From positions 1-64,000 of the forward strand of contig NZ_JAPZSK010000014.1 in the NCBI RefSeq assembly GCF_027531815.1: a DNA stretch of 64,000 nt, given 5' to 3'. The notes under the pieces were generated by a model, which was not told the DNA's origin, searched no databases, and saw nothing but the letters and a program-made list of their open reading frames with translations. Position numbers and translations under genes: made by a program. The DNA is from Gemmatimonas sp. Its GTDB lineage: Bacteria > Gemmatimonadota > Gemmatimonadetes > Gemmatimonadales > Gemmatimonadaceae. Below are positions 53,525-62,361 of this stretch, piece after piece (positions within the stretch are counted from its first letter, which is position 1; each line of letters starts with the position of its first letter).

Positions 53525-54123
53525 TGCGCCACGCGTCTGCTGCCGCTCGTACCGTTGCCGTGGCTGGCCTGCTGTTCGGCTCAGCCATGACCGCCTGCAC
53601 CGACTCCACCCCAGAGGCGGCACCGGCCGACCCCACCTACGGCCTGGGCCATGCACCGGCACCGGCTGCGCTCGCGGCCATCGACATCGATGTCGACCCC
53701 ACGGGACGTGGACTGCCTGTGGGCTCGGGAAGCGTGACCAGCGGGGCCGTGGTGTACGCGGCGCAGTGCGCCTCGTGCCATGGCGCACGCGGCGAGGGCA
53801 TCGCCCCATCGCCGGCCCTGGTGGGACGCACCCCCGATGTGGGCTACGACTTCTCCAAGGGCGAGCGCGCGCCGCGCACTATCGGCAACTACTGGCCGTA
53901 CGCCACCACGGTGTTCGACTATGTGCGCCGGGCCATGCCGCTATCGTCGCCGGGGTCGCTGACCGCCAACGAGACGTACGGCGTGGTTGCCTGGCTCTTG
54001 CACCAGAACGGCATCATCGACTCGACCGCCGTGATGGACGCGACGAGCCTGCCGGCCGTGACCATGCCGGCGCGTCGCATCTTCGTGCCTGACGATCGCC
54101 CCGGCGGCCCGGCATTCCGCTGA
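53524..54123 (+). CDS. Cytochrome c lipoprotein (electron acceptor for the SoxC-like enzyme)
   Basis: This 199-residue protein has a lipoprotein-type signal (GSAMTAC, Cys near residue 23) and one haem-binding motif CASCH near 84, with an axial methionine probably in RRAMPLSSPGSL near 140. One haem only, unlike dihaem SoxD; the size and fold match the cytochrome subunits of SorAB/SoxCD-like sulfite dehydrogenases. ATG overlaps the TGA of the SoxC-like gene (TGATG), implying coupled translation and a complex. It is probably anchored to a membrane, passing electrons to the respiratory chain. Confidence 0.82.
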   Translation: MRHASAAARTVAVAGLLFGSAMTACTDSTPEAAPADPTYGLGHAPAPAALAAIDIDVDPTGRGLPVGSGSVTSGAVVYAAQCASCHGARGEGIAPSPALVGRTPDVGYDFSKGERAPRTIGNYWPYATTVFDYVRRAMPLSSPGSLTANETYGVVAWLLHQNGIIDSTAVMDATSLPAVTMPARRIFVPDDRPGGPAFR

Positions 54124-54165
54124 TACCGGAAACCTCGCGGGCACGGGCCGTCTTTCCCCTGTGCC

Positions 54166-55227
54166 ATGCTGCGCACTACCGACCGCGGCCTCTATTGCGA
54201 GGCCGGTGACTTCTTCATCGACCCGTGGGCCGCCGTGCCGCGGGCCGTGGTCACGCACGCGCATGGTGACCACCTCACGTGGGGGTGCGACGGCTACCTC
54301 GTGAGCCACGACGGCGCCGGGGTGGCGCGGGAGCGCCTTGGCCGTTGGGGGAGCGGCGTGGACGCGGTGGCGTACGGGGAGACGCGCGTCGTCAACGGTG
54401 TCAGCGTCTCCCTGCACCCGGCCGGCCATATCCTCGGATCGGCGCAGGTGCGCCTCGAGTATCGCGGCGAGGTGTGGGTGGTGAGCGGCGACTACAAGAC
54501 CGATCCCGATCGCACCTGTGCACCGTGGGAGCCGGTGCGGTGCCATACGTTCATCACGGAGAGCACCTTCGGCTTGCCGATTTACCGCTGGCCGTCGCAG
54601 CGCCAGGTCTTCGACGAGCTCAATCGGTGGTGGGCCGCCAACGCCGCCGAGGGGCGGGTGTCGCTGCTGTGCGCCTACGCGCTGGGCAAGGCGCAGCGAC
54701 TCCTGTCGGGGCTCGATCCCGCCATCGGCCCCATTCTCACGCACGGGGCAGTGGAGCGCATGACGGCGCTGTATCGCCACGGCGGGGTGGCGCTGCCCGC
54801 CACCGTGCACACCACAGACGCGTTGCGCGCCAAGGCCACCACCGGCGCCATCGTCATCGCGCCTCCCAGCGTGACCGGCTCGACATGGCTGCGTCGCTTC
54901 GGCGAGGTGCGTACCGCCTTTGCGAGTGGCTGGATGCGCGTGCGTGGGGCGCGCCGCCGTCGCGGCGTGGATGCCGGCTTCACCCTCAGTGATCACGTGG
55001 ACTGGCCGCAGCTGCTCGCGGCGATCGACGCCACGGGGGCAGAGCGCGTATGGGTGACGCACGGCTTCACCGGCCCGGTGGTCCAGTGGCTTACCGAGCG
55101 CGGCCTCGATGCGCGCGCCATTGCGACGCGCTGGGAAGGGGAGCGTGACGACGCGGCGGTGGACGCGGGCGACGACGATGCGCCGGCGGTCGCCGATGCA
55201 TCTGCCGCACACGAGTCGGCACCGTGA
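54166..55227 (+). CDS. Ligase-associated DNA exonuclease (metallo-beta-lactamase fold)
   Basis: This 353-residue member of the MBL/beta-CASP-like exonucleases found beside a bacterial ATP-dependent DNA ligase has the metal motif THAHGDHLTWG near residue 30, then LHPAGHILGSAQV near 84, VSGDYKTDPD near 105, and LSDHVDWPQLL near 275. The tail is acidic and low-complexity (DAGDDDAPAVADASAAHE). It is the first gene of a four-gene operon (exonuclease, ligase, helicase, PdeM) known in several phyla. Its last 4 bases overlap the ligase start (GTGA). Confidence 0.88.
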   Translation: MLRTTDRGLYCEAGDFFIDPWAAVPRAVVTHAHGDHLTWGCDGYLVSHDGAGVARERLGRWGSGVDAVAYGETRVVNGVSVSLHPAGHILGSAQVRLEYRGEVWVVSGDYKTDPDRTCAPWEPVRCHTFITESTFGLPIYRWPSQRQVFDELNRWWAANAAEGRVSLLCAYALGKAQRLLSGLDPAIGPILTHGAVERMTALYRHGGVALPATVHTTDALRAKATTGAIVIAPPSVTGSTWLRRFGEVRTAFASGWMRVRGARRRRGVDAGFTLSDHVDWPQLLAAIDATGAERVWVTHGFTGPVVQWLTERGLDARAIATRWEGERDDAAVDAGDDDAPAVADASAAHESAP

Positions 55228-56813
55228 AGCAGTTCGCCGCGCTGTACGATGCCATCGATGCGAGTACGGCCACCTCGTCGAAGGTGGCGGCGCTCGTGAC
55301 GTTCTTCCGTGATGCGCCGCCCGCCGATGCCGCCTGGGCGGTGGCGTTCCTTACCGGACGCCGACCGAAGCGGCTCGTGAAGGCGCCCGACCTGCGGGCC
55401 TGGGCCGGAGATGCCGCGGGCGTTCCCCCCTGGCTCTTCGAGGAGTGTTACGCGCAGGCGGGAGACCTCGCCGAAACCATGTCGCTGCTCGTTCCCGAGG
55501 GCGAGCCCCGAGAGAGCGAGGGGCTGGCGTGGTGGGTGGAGCACCGCCTGCTGCCCCTCGCCACGCGCGATGCCGAAGCGCAGAAGGCCGACCTGCTCGA
55601 CGCATGGTCCACGCTCGGCGGGTCGGAGCGCTTCGTGTTCAACAAGCTGCTCACCGGTGCGTTCCGGGTAGGCGTGAGCGATGGGCTCGTGGTGCGCGCC
55701 CTCGCCCAGGTGAGTGGTGTGAACGCGGAGACCATTGCACACCGCCTCATGGGGCAGTGGGAGCCGAGTGCAGCCTGGTACACGCAGCTGGTGGGCACCG
55801 AGACCACCGATGCCGACTGGAGCCGGCCGTATCCGTTCTTCCTCGCGTATCCACTCGAGGCCGAGCTGTCGTCGCTGGGCGAGGTCCACGAATGGCAGAT
55901 CGAGTGGAAGTGGGATGGCATTCGCTGCCAGCTGGTGCGCCGTCGCGGGCGCACATTTCTGTGGAGTCGCGGCGAGGAGCTGCTGACCGGCCGCTTTCCC
56001 GAGGTGGAGTCGTGCGCCGAATGGCTCCCCGATGGCACGGTGCTTGACGGCGAACTGCTGGCGTGGCGTGACGGGCGTCCGCTCCCCTTCAGTGAGCTGC
56101 AGAGGCGCATCAACCGCAAGACCGTGGGCAAGACGCTGCTGGCCGATGTGCCCTGTGCGCTGCTGGTCTACGACTGCCTGGAGCAGGGCGGCATCGATGT
56201 GCGGGCGCACAGCATGACCGATCGGCGCGCCATGGCCGCGTCGTGTGTTCGTTCGTTGCCGAGCGGGGCGAGCATTGCCCTGTCGCCGGTGCTCGACCCG
56301 CCAACGTGGGAGGCGGCGAGTGCAGCGCGCGCCGATGCACGCGGCGCGATGGCCGAGGGGCTTATGCTCAAGCGGCGCGTGTCACCCTACGGCGTGGGGC
56401 GGCGTGGGGGCGACTGGTACAAGTGGAAGGTGAATCCGCTCACGGTGGACGCGGTACTGGTGTACGCGCAGGCCGGGCACGGCCGCCGCGCGGGGCTCTA
56501 CACCGACTACACCTTTGCCATATGGGACGGTGACACCCTGGTGCCCTTTGCCAAGGCGTACAGCGGCCTCACCGATGCGGAGATCCGCCAGGTGGACCGT
56601 TTCGTGCGCGCCAACACGGTGGAGAAGTTCGGGCCCGTGCGCACCGTGAAGCCGGAGCTGGTGTTCGAACTGGCCTTCGAGGGCATTCAGCGCAGTACGC
56701 GCCACAAGAGCGGCATTGCCGTGCGCTTTCCGCGCATCGCGCGCTGGCGGCAGGACAAGCCGGCGCGCGAGGCGGACAGTCTCGAGACGGTGCGAGCGCT
56801 GCTGCATGACTAG
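55224..56813 (+). CDS. ATP-dependent DNA ligase (ligase-associated repair operon)
   Basis: This 529-residue enzyme joins DNA nicks with ATP. The adenylation lysine is in EWKWDGIRCQLV (near residue 230; motif K-x-D-G), with motif III-like LDGELLAW, motif IV GLMLKRR and motif V DWYKWKV. The oligonucleotide-binding domain follows to the C-terminus, and an N-terminal DNA-binding domain occupies about 1-200, as in the LigB/LigC-like bacterial subgroup. GTG start overlapping the exonuclease stop. The organism presumably also has an NAD-dependent LigA for replication. Confidence 0.9.
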   Translation: MKQFAALYDAIDASTATSSKVAALVTFFRDAPPADAAWAVAFLTGRRPKRLVKAPDLRAWAGDAAGVPPWLFEECYAQAGDLAETMSLLVPEGEPRESEGLAWWVEHRLLPLATRDAEAQKADLLDAWSTLGGSERFVFNKLLTGAFRVGVSDGLVVRALAQVSGVNAETIAHRLMGQWEPSAAWYTQLVGTETTDADWSRPYPFFLAYPLEAELSSLGEVHEWQIEWKWDGIRCQLVRRRGRTFLWSRGEELLTGRFPEVESCAEWLPDGTVLDGELLAWRDGRPLPFSELQRRINRKTVGKTLLADVPCALLVYDCLEQGGIDVRAHSMTDRRAMAASCVRSLPSGASIALSPVLDPPTWEAASAARADARGAMAEGLMLKRRVSPYGVGRRGGDWYKWKVNPLTVDAVLVYAQAGHGRRAGLYTDYTFAIWDGDTLVPFAKAYSGLTDAEIRQVDRFVRANTVEKFGPVRTVKPELVFELAFEGIQRSTRHKSGIAVRFPRIARWRQDKPAREADSLETVRALLHD

Positions 56814-56859
56814 GCCAGGGAAACGCGTTCACACAGAAATCCCCGCGGGCGGTGAGGGC

Positions 56860-59469
56860 ATGGAGACCACCTCCGTGTCCTCATCATCCTCGGTGAGCTC
56901 CGTGTTGTACGCGTCCAATCACCGTGCCGGCGCCACACAGTGTGTCGAGGCGTGGTTCACCAACCGCGGGTGGAGTCCATTCGACTTCCAGCGTGACGTG
57001 TGGTCCGCCTACGCCAACGGCGAATCGGGGCTCATCCACGCGGCGACAGGCACCGGCAAGACGTACGCCGCATGGATGGGCGCCATCATCGAAGCGCTGG
57101 CCGAGCAGCCGCAGCCACGCAAGGCGCGCCGCCGCGCCGATACCCTGCCGCTGCGCGTATTGTGGATCACGCCGCTGCGCGCCCTCGCGGCCGACACAGA
57201 GCAGGCCCTCCGGCTCCCCATCGAGGAACTCGGCCTGCCATGGTCCGTGGAGTCACGCACCGGCGATACCTCGCCATCGCGTCGCGCGCGCCAGCGCGAA
57301 CAGTTGCCCACCGCGCTCGTCACCACCCCCGAGTCGTTCTCGCTGCTGCTCTGCCGCAAGGACAGCGCGGAACTCTTTCGCGACCTGCGTTGCGTGGTGG
57401 TGGACGAATGGCACGAGCTGCTCTCCACCAAGCGCGGGGTACAGGTGGAGCTGGCCCTGGCCCGCCTGCGGCGCCTTTGCCCCGCCCTGCGCACCTGGGG
57501 CGTGTCGGCCACCCTGGGCAACCTGCAGGAGGCAGCCGATACACTGCTGGGCTTCGATGCCACGGGCGTGCCGCGCCCGTGCCGGCTCGTGCGCGGCGTG
57601 GTGCCGAAAACGGTGGAAATGGAAGCGCTCGTCCCGGAGACGATGGACCGCTTTCCGTGGGCCGGGCATCTCAACACGAAATTGCTCCCCGAGGTCATGC
57701 GCCGCCTCGAGGCGGCGGACAGTGCGATCGTCTTCACCAATACGCGCTCGCAGTGCGAGATCTGGTTCCAGAGCATCATCGCGGCCAATCCGTCGTGGTT
57801 CGAGTTCACCGCCATTCACCACGGGTCGCTCTCACGCACACAGCGCGAGGACGTGGAAGACGGACTGCGTTCCGGTCGATATCGCGTGGTGGTGGCCACC
57901 AGCTCACTCGACCTCGGCGTGGACTTTGCCCCGGTGGACCTGGTGATGCAGGTGGGCAGCCCCAAGGGGGTGGCGCGCCTGCTGCAGCGCGCGGGCCGTT
58001 CCGGTCACAACCCCGGGCGCGTCTCGCGCATCGTGTGCGTGCCCACGCATGCCTTCGAGCTGGTGGAGGTCGCCGCCGCGCGCGCGGCCATCGAGGCGGG
58101 CGCCATCGAAAGCCGCGATCCGCTCGACCGCCCGCTCGATCTGCTGGCACAGCATCTCGTCACGCTGGCACTGGGCGGCGGGTTCACCCGCCACGACGTA
58201 CTCGCCGAGCTGCGCACCACACGCGCCTATCACCTGCTCACCGAGCAGGAGCTGGACTGGGTCATCGATTTCGTCACGCGCGGCGGCGAGGCACTACGGG
58301 CCTACCCCGAGTACGCGCGTGTGGTAGACAACGCCGGGGTCTTCCGTGTGACCGACCGCCGTGTGGCGCTGCGGCATGTGCTCAACATCGGCACCATCGT
58401 GAGCGACGCGGCCATCGCGGTGCGCTATCTCAAGGGCGGACGCCTGGGCACCGTCGAGGAATCGTTCGTGTCGCGCCTCTCGCCGGGGGACACGTTCATC
58501 TTCGCCGGCACGCCCCTCGAGTTCGTGCGGCTGCGTGACCTCACCGCGTGGGTGAAGCGCGCCAAGGGCATGAGTGGGGCCATCCCCCGCTGGATGGGCG
58601 CGCGCATGCCGCTGTCCACCGAGCTCGCGGCCGCCGTGCGCGACCGCCTCGAGGAGGCGCGCCGCGGCGAGTATCGCTCACCCGAAATGCAGGCGGTGCG
58701 GCCGGTGCTCACCATGCAGGCCGAACGCAGTGTGATTCCGCGCCCCGACGAACTGCTCATCGAGCGCACCGAGACGCGCGACGGTCACCATCTGTTCGTC
58801 TATCCCTTTGAAGGGCGCCTCGTGCACGAAGGGCTGGCCGCGCTCTGTGCCTATCGCATGGCGCAGCTGCAGCCGTTCTCCTTCTCCTTCAGCTGCAACG
58901 ACTATGGCTTCGAGCTGCTGAGCCCCGACCCCGCGCCGCTGGAGGAGGCCCTCGAAGCCGGGCTCCTGGCCACAGCGCACCTGCTGCACGACGTAACACA
59001 GAGTCTCAATGCCGCCGAGTTGGCACGTCGGCAGTTCCGGGAGATCGCGCGCGTGGCGGGGCTCATCTTCCAGGGCTACCCGGGGCAGTCGAAGAGCGTG
59101 AAGCAGTTGCAGGCCAGCAGCAGCCTGCTGTACGATGTCTTCGTGAATCACGATCCCGGCAATCTTCTGGTGGCACAGGCGCGGCGCGAAGTGCTGGAGC
59201 GGCAGCTGGAGGCGAGCCGGTTGGGGCGTGTACTCGAGCGCCTGTCGCGTAGTGCCGTGCGCGTGGTGGATGTGGAACGCCCCACCCCGCTCGCCTTTCC
59301 GCTCATGGTGGACATGACGCGCGCCAAGCTGAGCACCGAAAAGCTCGCCGACCGGGTGAAGCGCATGACGGCGGCCGCCGAGAAGCCGTCGAAGAGCGGT
59401 GTGGCGAGTGTGTTCCGCATTGGCGATACCGTCTCGCGCCTCATGAGCCACGACGAGCCGCGCCGTTGA
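56860..59469 (+). CDS. Lhr-type DEXH helicase (ligase-associated repair operon)
   Basis: This 869-residue 3'-5' superfamily 2 helicase of the Lhr-core type has Walker A AATGTGKTYA (near 65), motif Ia TPLRALAAD, DEWH box VVVDEWHELL (near 183), motif III VSATLGN, motif V ATSSLDLGVDF and motif VI LLQRAGRSGHNPGR (near 380). The winged-helix and Lhr-specific DNA-clamp domains follow. ATG 56860 has a ribosome site (GGTGAGGG) and sits 46 bp after the ligase; an earlier ATG at 56806 would overlap the ligase stop. It unwinds damaged or nicked duplexes for the partner nucleases and ligase. Confidence 0.9.
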   Translation: METTSVSSSSSVSSVLYASNHRAGATQCVEAWFTNRGWSPFDFQRDVWSAYANGESGLIHAATGTGKTYAAWMGAIIEALAEQPQPRKARRRADTLPLRVLWITPLRALAADTEQALRLPIEELGLPWSVESRTGDTSPSRRARQREQLPTALVTTPESFSLLLCRKDSAELFRDLRCVVVDEWHELLSTKRGVQVELALARLRRLCPALRTWGVSATLGNLQEAADTLLGFDATGVPRPCRLVRGVVPKTVEMEALVPETMDRFPWAGHLNTKLLPEVMRRLEAADSAIVFTNTRSQCEIWFQSIIAANPSWFEFTAIHHGSLSRTQREDVEDGLRSGRYRVVVATSSLDLGVDFAPVDLVMQVGSPKGVARLLQRAGRSGHNPGRVSRIVCVPTHAFELVEVAAARAAIEAGAIESRDPLDRPLDLLAQHLVTLALGGGFTRHDVLAELRTTRAYHLLTEQELDWVIDFVTRGGEALRAYPEYARVVDNAGVFRVTDRRVALRHVLNIGTIVSDAAIAVRYLKGGRLGTVEESFVSRLSPGDTFIFAGTPLEFVRLRDLTAWVKRAKGMSGAIPRWMGARMPLSTELAAAVRDRLEEARRGEYRSPEMQAVRPVLTMQAERSVIPRPDELLIERTETRDGHHLFVYPFEGRLVHEGLAALCAYRMAQLQPFSFSFSCNDYGFELLSPDPAPLEEALEAGLLATAHLLHDVTQSLNAAELARRQFREIARVAGLIFQGYPGQSKSVKQLQASSSLLYDVFVNHDPGNLLVAQARREVLERQLEASRLGRVLERLSRSAVRVVDVERPTPLAFPLMVDMTRAKLSTEKLADRVKRMTAAAEKPSKSGVASVFRIGDTVSRLMSHDEPRR

Positions 59470-60155
59470 CTGCCGCGGAAGGTGAACTGAACGAGCAGCT
59501 GGAGGGAGCGCTCGAGCTGATCGTGGCAAACGAACGGGTGCTCCTGCTCCCGGAACGTGCGCTCTGGCTGCCGGCGCACGACACGCTGCTGGTGGCCGAC
59601 CTGCATTGGGGAAAGGCCGCCGCCTTCCGCGCCGCACACGTGCCGGTGCCGATGGGTACGACAAGCAGCGATCTCGCACGACTGTCGAGCGCCCTCGAGT
59701 TAACCGGGGCGCGGCAGTTGCTCATTCTGGGCGACCTGCTGCATGCCCGCGGCGGCCGGCACGACGAAACGTTCCGCATCATCGCCGAATGGCGGAAGCG
59801 GCACGAGCACGTGACCATGACGCTGGTGCGCGGCAATCATGACCAGCATGCCGGCGATCCACCGGCAACGCTGCGCATCCGGTGCACCGATGAACCGGCG
59901 CGGCTGGGCCCGTTCGTGGGCGTGCACGAGCCGGCGCCTCACGCGCCCGGGTACGTGCTCTGCGGGCACCTCCACCCCTGTGTCACGGTACGCGGTCGCG
60001 GCAAGCAGTCGCTTCGCCTGCCGGCGTTCGTCTTTGGAGACACACGCGGCGTGCTGCCCGCCTTCTCCAGCTTTACCGGTGGCGGCATGTACGAAATGCA
60101 GACCGGCGATCGCCAGTACGCGATCGCCGGAACCGAGGTGGTGCCACTCGCCTGA
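59466..60155 (+). CDS. pdeM: Ligase-associated endonuclease PdeM (metallophosphoesterase)
   Basis: This 229-residue calcineurin-type metallophosphoesterase has the four metal-binding motifs in order: ADLHWGK (near 45), LGDLLHARGG (near 85), VRGNHDQHAG (near 118) and CGHLHPCVTV (near 165). In the ligase-associated cluster it acts as a manganese-dependent DNA nuclease. The only fitting start is TTG 59466, overlapping the helicase stop (TTGA), with a purine-rich stretch upstream inside the helicase gene; a rare start codon may keep its level low. It is convergent with the DUF808 gene (9-bp gap). Confidence 0.88.
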   Translation: MTAAEGELNEQLEGALELIVANERVLLLPERALWLPAHDTLLVADLHWGKAAAFRAAHVPVPMGTTSSDLARLSSALELTGARQLLILGDLLHARGGRHDETFRIIAEWRKRHEHVTMTLVRGNHDQHAGDPPATLRIRCTDEPARLGPFVGVHEPAPHAPGYVLCGHLHPCVTVRGRGKQSLRLPAFVFGDTRGVLPAFSSFTGGGMYEMQTGDRQYAIAGTEVVPLA

Positions 60156-60164
60156 CAGTGCCGC

Positions 60165-61058
60165 TCAGGGCGTGCTCTTGCCGCGCCCCTTCTGCACCAG
60201 CGAGTAGAGCACCACCAGCACACCGCCGCTCACCACGCCCAGCAGCGCGTCCAGCACCGGCTTGGTCACCGGCGCCACCGGCCCAGTGCCCGCGGCCCAC
60301 GACTGCAGCACTACATCCACCGCGTGCCAGCCGTGCGCAATGATGCCGCCACCCACGGTGAACATGGCGGCCGTGCCCAGCACGGAGAGCGTCTTCATGA
60401 GCAGCGGCGCCGCCTTGAGCAGCACGGCGCCAAGGGCGTTGCCTCGCTGGTGCAGCGCCAATCCGGCGTCGTCGATCTTCACGATCCCCGCCACGAGACC
60501 GTACACGAACACCACCGCGGCCAAACTGATGAGGGAGAGCGAAACGACCTGCTGGGACAACGGCGCCGCACTCATGGTGCCCAGCGCGATCACGATGATT
60601 TCCGCCGACAGCACGAAGTCGGTGCGGATGGCACCCTTGATCTTCCCCTGCTCGATGGCCACCAGCTGCTCCTCGGTGAGCTCCGGCTGCGTGAGGACCG
60701 GGGAATGAACCGTCGGCTCGTCGGCGTGCAGGTACTTGTGGACCAGCTTCTCCACCCCTTCGAAGCAGAGGAAGAGGCCGCCGATCATCATGAGCGGCAT
60801 CACCGCCCACGGCGCGAAGGCGCTGATGAGCAGCGCCACCGGCACCAGAATGACCTTGTTCCAGAACGAGCCCTTCGCCACGGCCCACACCACCGGCAAC
60901 TCGCGCTCGACGCGCACGCCGCTGGCCTGCTCGGCATTGAGCGCCAGGTCGTCGCCCATGACTCCGCTGGTCTTGCGCGCGGCCACCTTGGACAGCACGG
61001 CCACATCGTCCATCATGGACGAGATGTCATCGAGCAGGGCGAGGAGACTGGAGGGCAT
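60165..61058 (-). CDS. DUF808 (YedI-like) membrane protein
   Basis: This 297-residue protein starts with the DUF808 hallmark SSLLALLDDISSMMDDVAVLSKVAARKTSGVMGDDLALNAEQ. It has about five to six hydrophobic segments (near 75-105, 155-185, 190-210, 225-255, 265-285). The family is widespread in proteobacteria and others but has no assigned function. It lies 31 bp downstream of the serine hydrolase gene on the same strand, so it may be the last gene of the VPS10, hydrolase, DUF808 run. Confidence 0.82.
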   Translation of the reverse strand: MPSSLLALLDDISSMMDDVAVLSKVAARKTSGVMGDDLALNAEQASGVRVERELPVVWAVAKGSFWNKVILVPVALLISAFAPWAVMPLMMIGGLFLCFEGVEKLVHKYLHADEPTVHSPVLTQPELTEEQLVAIEQGKIKGAIRTDFVLSAEIIVIALGTMSAAPLSQQVVSLSLISLAAVVFVYGLVAGIVKIDDAGLALHQRGNALGAVLLKAAPLLMKTLSVLGTAAMFTVGGGIIAHGWHAVDVVLQSWAAGTGPVAPVTKPVLDALLGVVSGGVLVVLYSLVQKGRGKSTP

Positions 61059-61089
61059 GAAGTGCAGGCAGTGAGGATGAGGAAGGTGG

Positions 61090-62361
61090 TCAGCGCAGCG
61101 ACCCGAGCAACTTCTCGACGAACGTGTTCAGGCTTGCATTCGTGTCCATCCAGCGGATCACCGCCACGACATCATTGGCCGGATCAACATAGATGAAGTT
61201 GTTGCCGGCGCCCACATGCACAAACGCCTGCTCCGGTGCCGCCTTGAGATAGGTGCGTTCCGGATTCACGAACCAGTTCATGTAGCCATACGTGCGCTGT
61301 GTCGGCGTTGGCGTGAGCGCCTGGGCCACCCACGACTCGCTCAACAGCTGCTTGCCCCCCCAGTTGCCGCGCCGCAGCGTGAGCAGGCCGAACCGGGCCA
61401 TGTCCCACGCGTTGAGCACCATGCCACCGCCCCAGTGTCCACCACCGCTTACGCTCTGCACTTCGCGGCCGTCGAGCACGATCCACGAGTTGTCGTAGCC
61501 GTACCAGCGCCAGGTATGCGACGCCCCGATCGGATCCATGATGCGCTCCTTGAGCACCTCGGGGAGCGGCCGCCGCCACACCTGCAACGCCGCGAGCGCC
61601 AGCACGTTCACGCGCGTGTCGTTGTACTCGTAGCTGCTCCCCGGCGCCCTGCGGGCCCTCGTGGTCCAGGTGCTCGCATCCGGCGCCGGACGATCAGCCC
61701 ACTCGGGCTTCCCCCACAGCGTCCCCTCCCAGTCGCTCGTCTGACGCAGCAGGTCATCCCAGGTGATCGTGCGGTTGTGGGGGGTGTCGAAGGGCATGAG
61801 CAGCCGGTCGGTGCCGGGCCAGTCGCGCCCGTACGCCGTGCCGTTCGGCCGCGCCCGCACGATGGGGGGCATGTACGGGGCCACGGTGTCGCGCACACTG
61901 CGTATGCGGCCATCATCCACGGCCAACCCCACCACGGTGCTCAGAAAGCTCTTGGTCACGCTGTTGGTGGTTTCGTTGGCCGTCGGGTCTCCCCACGTGG
62001 CCACGACATAGCCCTTCCGCACGATCACGCCGGCGGCCGCGCCGCGCGGCGGCAGCGGCCCGATCGCGTCACCCAGCGGCTCGCGCCCGAACGACTGCAG
62101 ATGATTGAGTTCGAGATCACGTGGCGTGCGGCTCTCCTTGCTCATCGCAAACGCCACCGCATCGGCCAGCTTCACCGAGTCCATCCCCACCGCCATCGGC
62201 GCCCGCCGCTCCCACGAGCCGGCCGGCGGTACGTAGGGCGCGGCCGCCCCACGCGCCTTCTGCGCCTGTGCCACGGGAGCGACGAGCAGCAGCGCAACCG
62301 CCGCGATACCCGCACCTGCGCGCCTCCCTCCCCACCGTGCCTCCTCTGCGCAGCAGCTCAT
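61090..62361 (-). CDS. Secreted serine hydrolase (beta-lactamase class C / PBP-like)
   Basis: This 423-residue protein has a signal peptide ending near VAQAQ (residue 34). The catalytic S-x-x-K is in TTNSVTKSFLSTVVG (near 130). The tyrosine motif usually Y-x-N appears as YND in SSYEYNDTRVN, so its third residue is Asp. A GHWGGGMVLNAWDMARFGLL segment and a C-terminal VHVGAGNNFIYVDP replace the K-T-G region. The group includes esterases, D-aminopeptidases and 6-aminohexanoate-dimer hydrolases; beta-lactam resistance should not be assumed. ATG 62361 overlaps the upstream VPS10-like stop (ATGA). Confidence 0.82.
   Translation of the reverse strand: MSCCAEEARWGGRRAGAGIAAVALLLVAPVAQAQKARGAAAPYVPPAGSWERRAPMAVGMDSVKLADAVAFAMSKESRTPRDLELNHLQSFGREPLGDAIGPLPPRGAAAGVIVRKGYVVATWGDPTANETTNSVTKSFLSTVVGLAVDDGRIRSVRDTVAPYMPPIVRARPNGTAYGRDWPGTDRLLMPFDTPHNRTITWDDLLRQTSDWEGTLWGKPEWADRPAPDASTWTTRARRAPGSSYEYNDTRVNVLALAALQVWRRPLPEVLKERIMDPIGASHTWRWYGYDNSWIVLDGREVQSVSGGGHWGGGMVLNAWDMARFGLLTLRRGNWGGKQLLSESWVAQALTPTPTQRTYGYMNWFVNPERTYLKAAPEQAFVHVGAGNNFIYVDPANDVVAVIRWMDTNASLNTFVEKLLGSLR

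Noticed and set aside
61090-62361. Beta-lactamase conferring resistance
   Set aside because: The S-x-x-K serine is present, but the Y-x-N and K-T-G regions are atypical and the group is dominated by esterases and peptidases.
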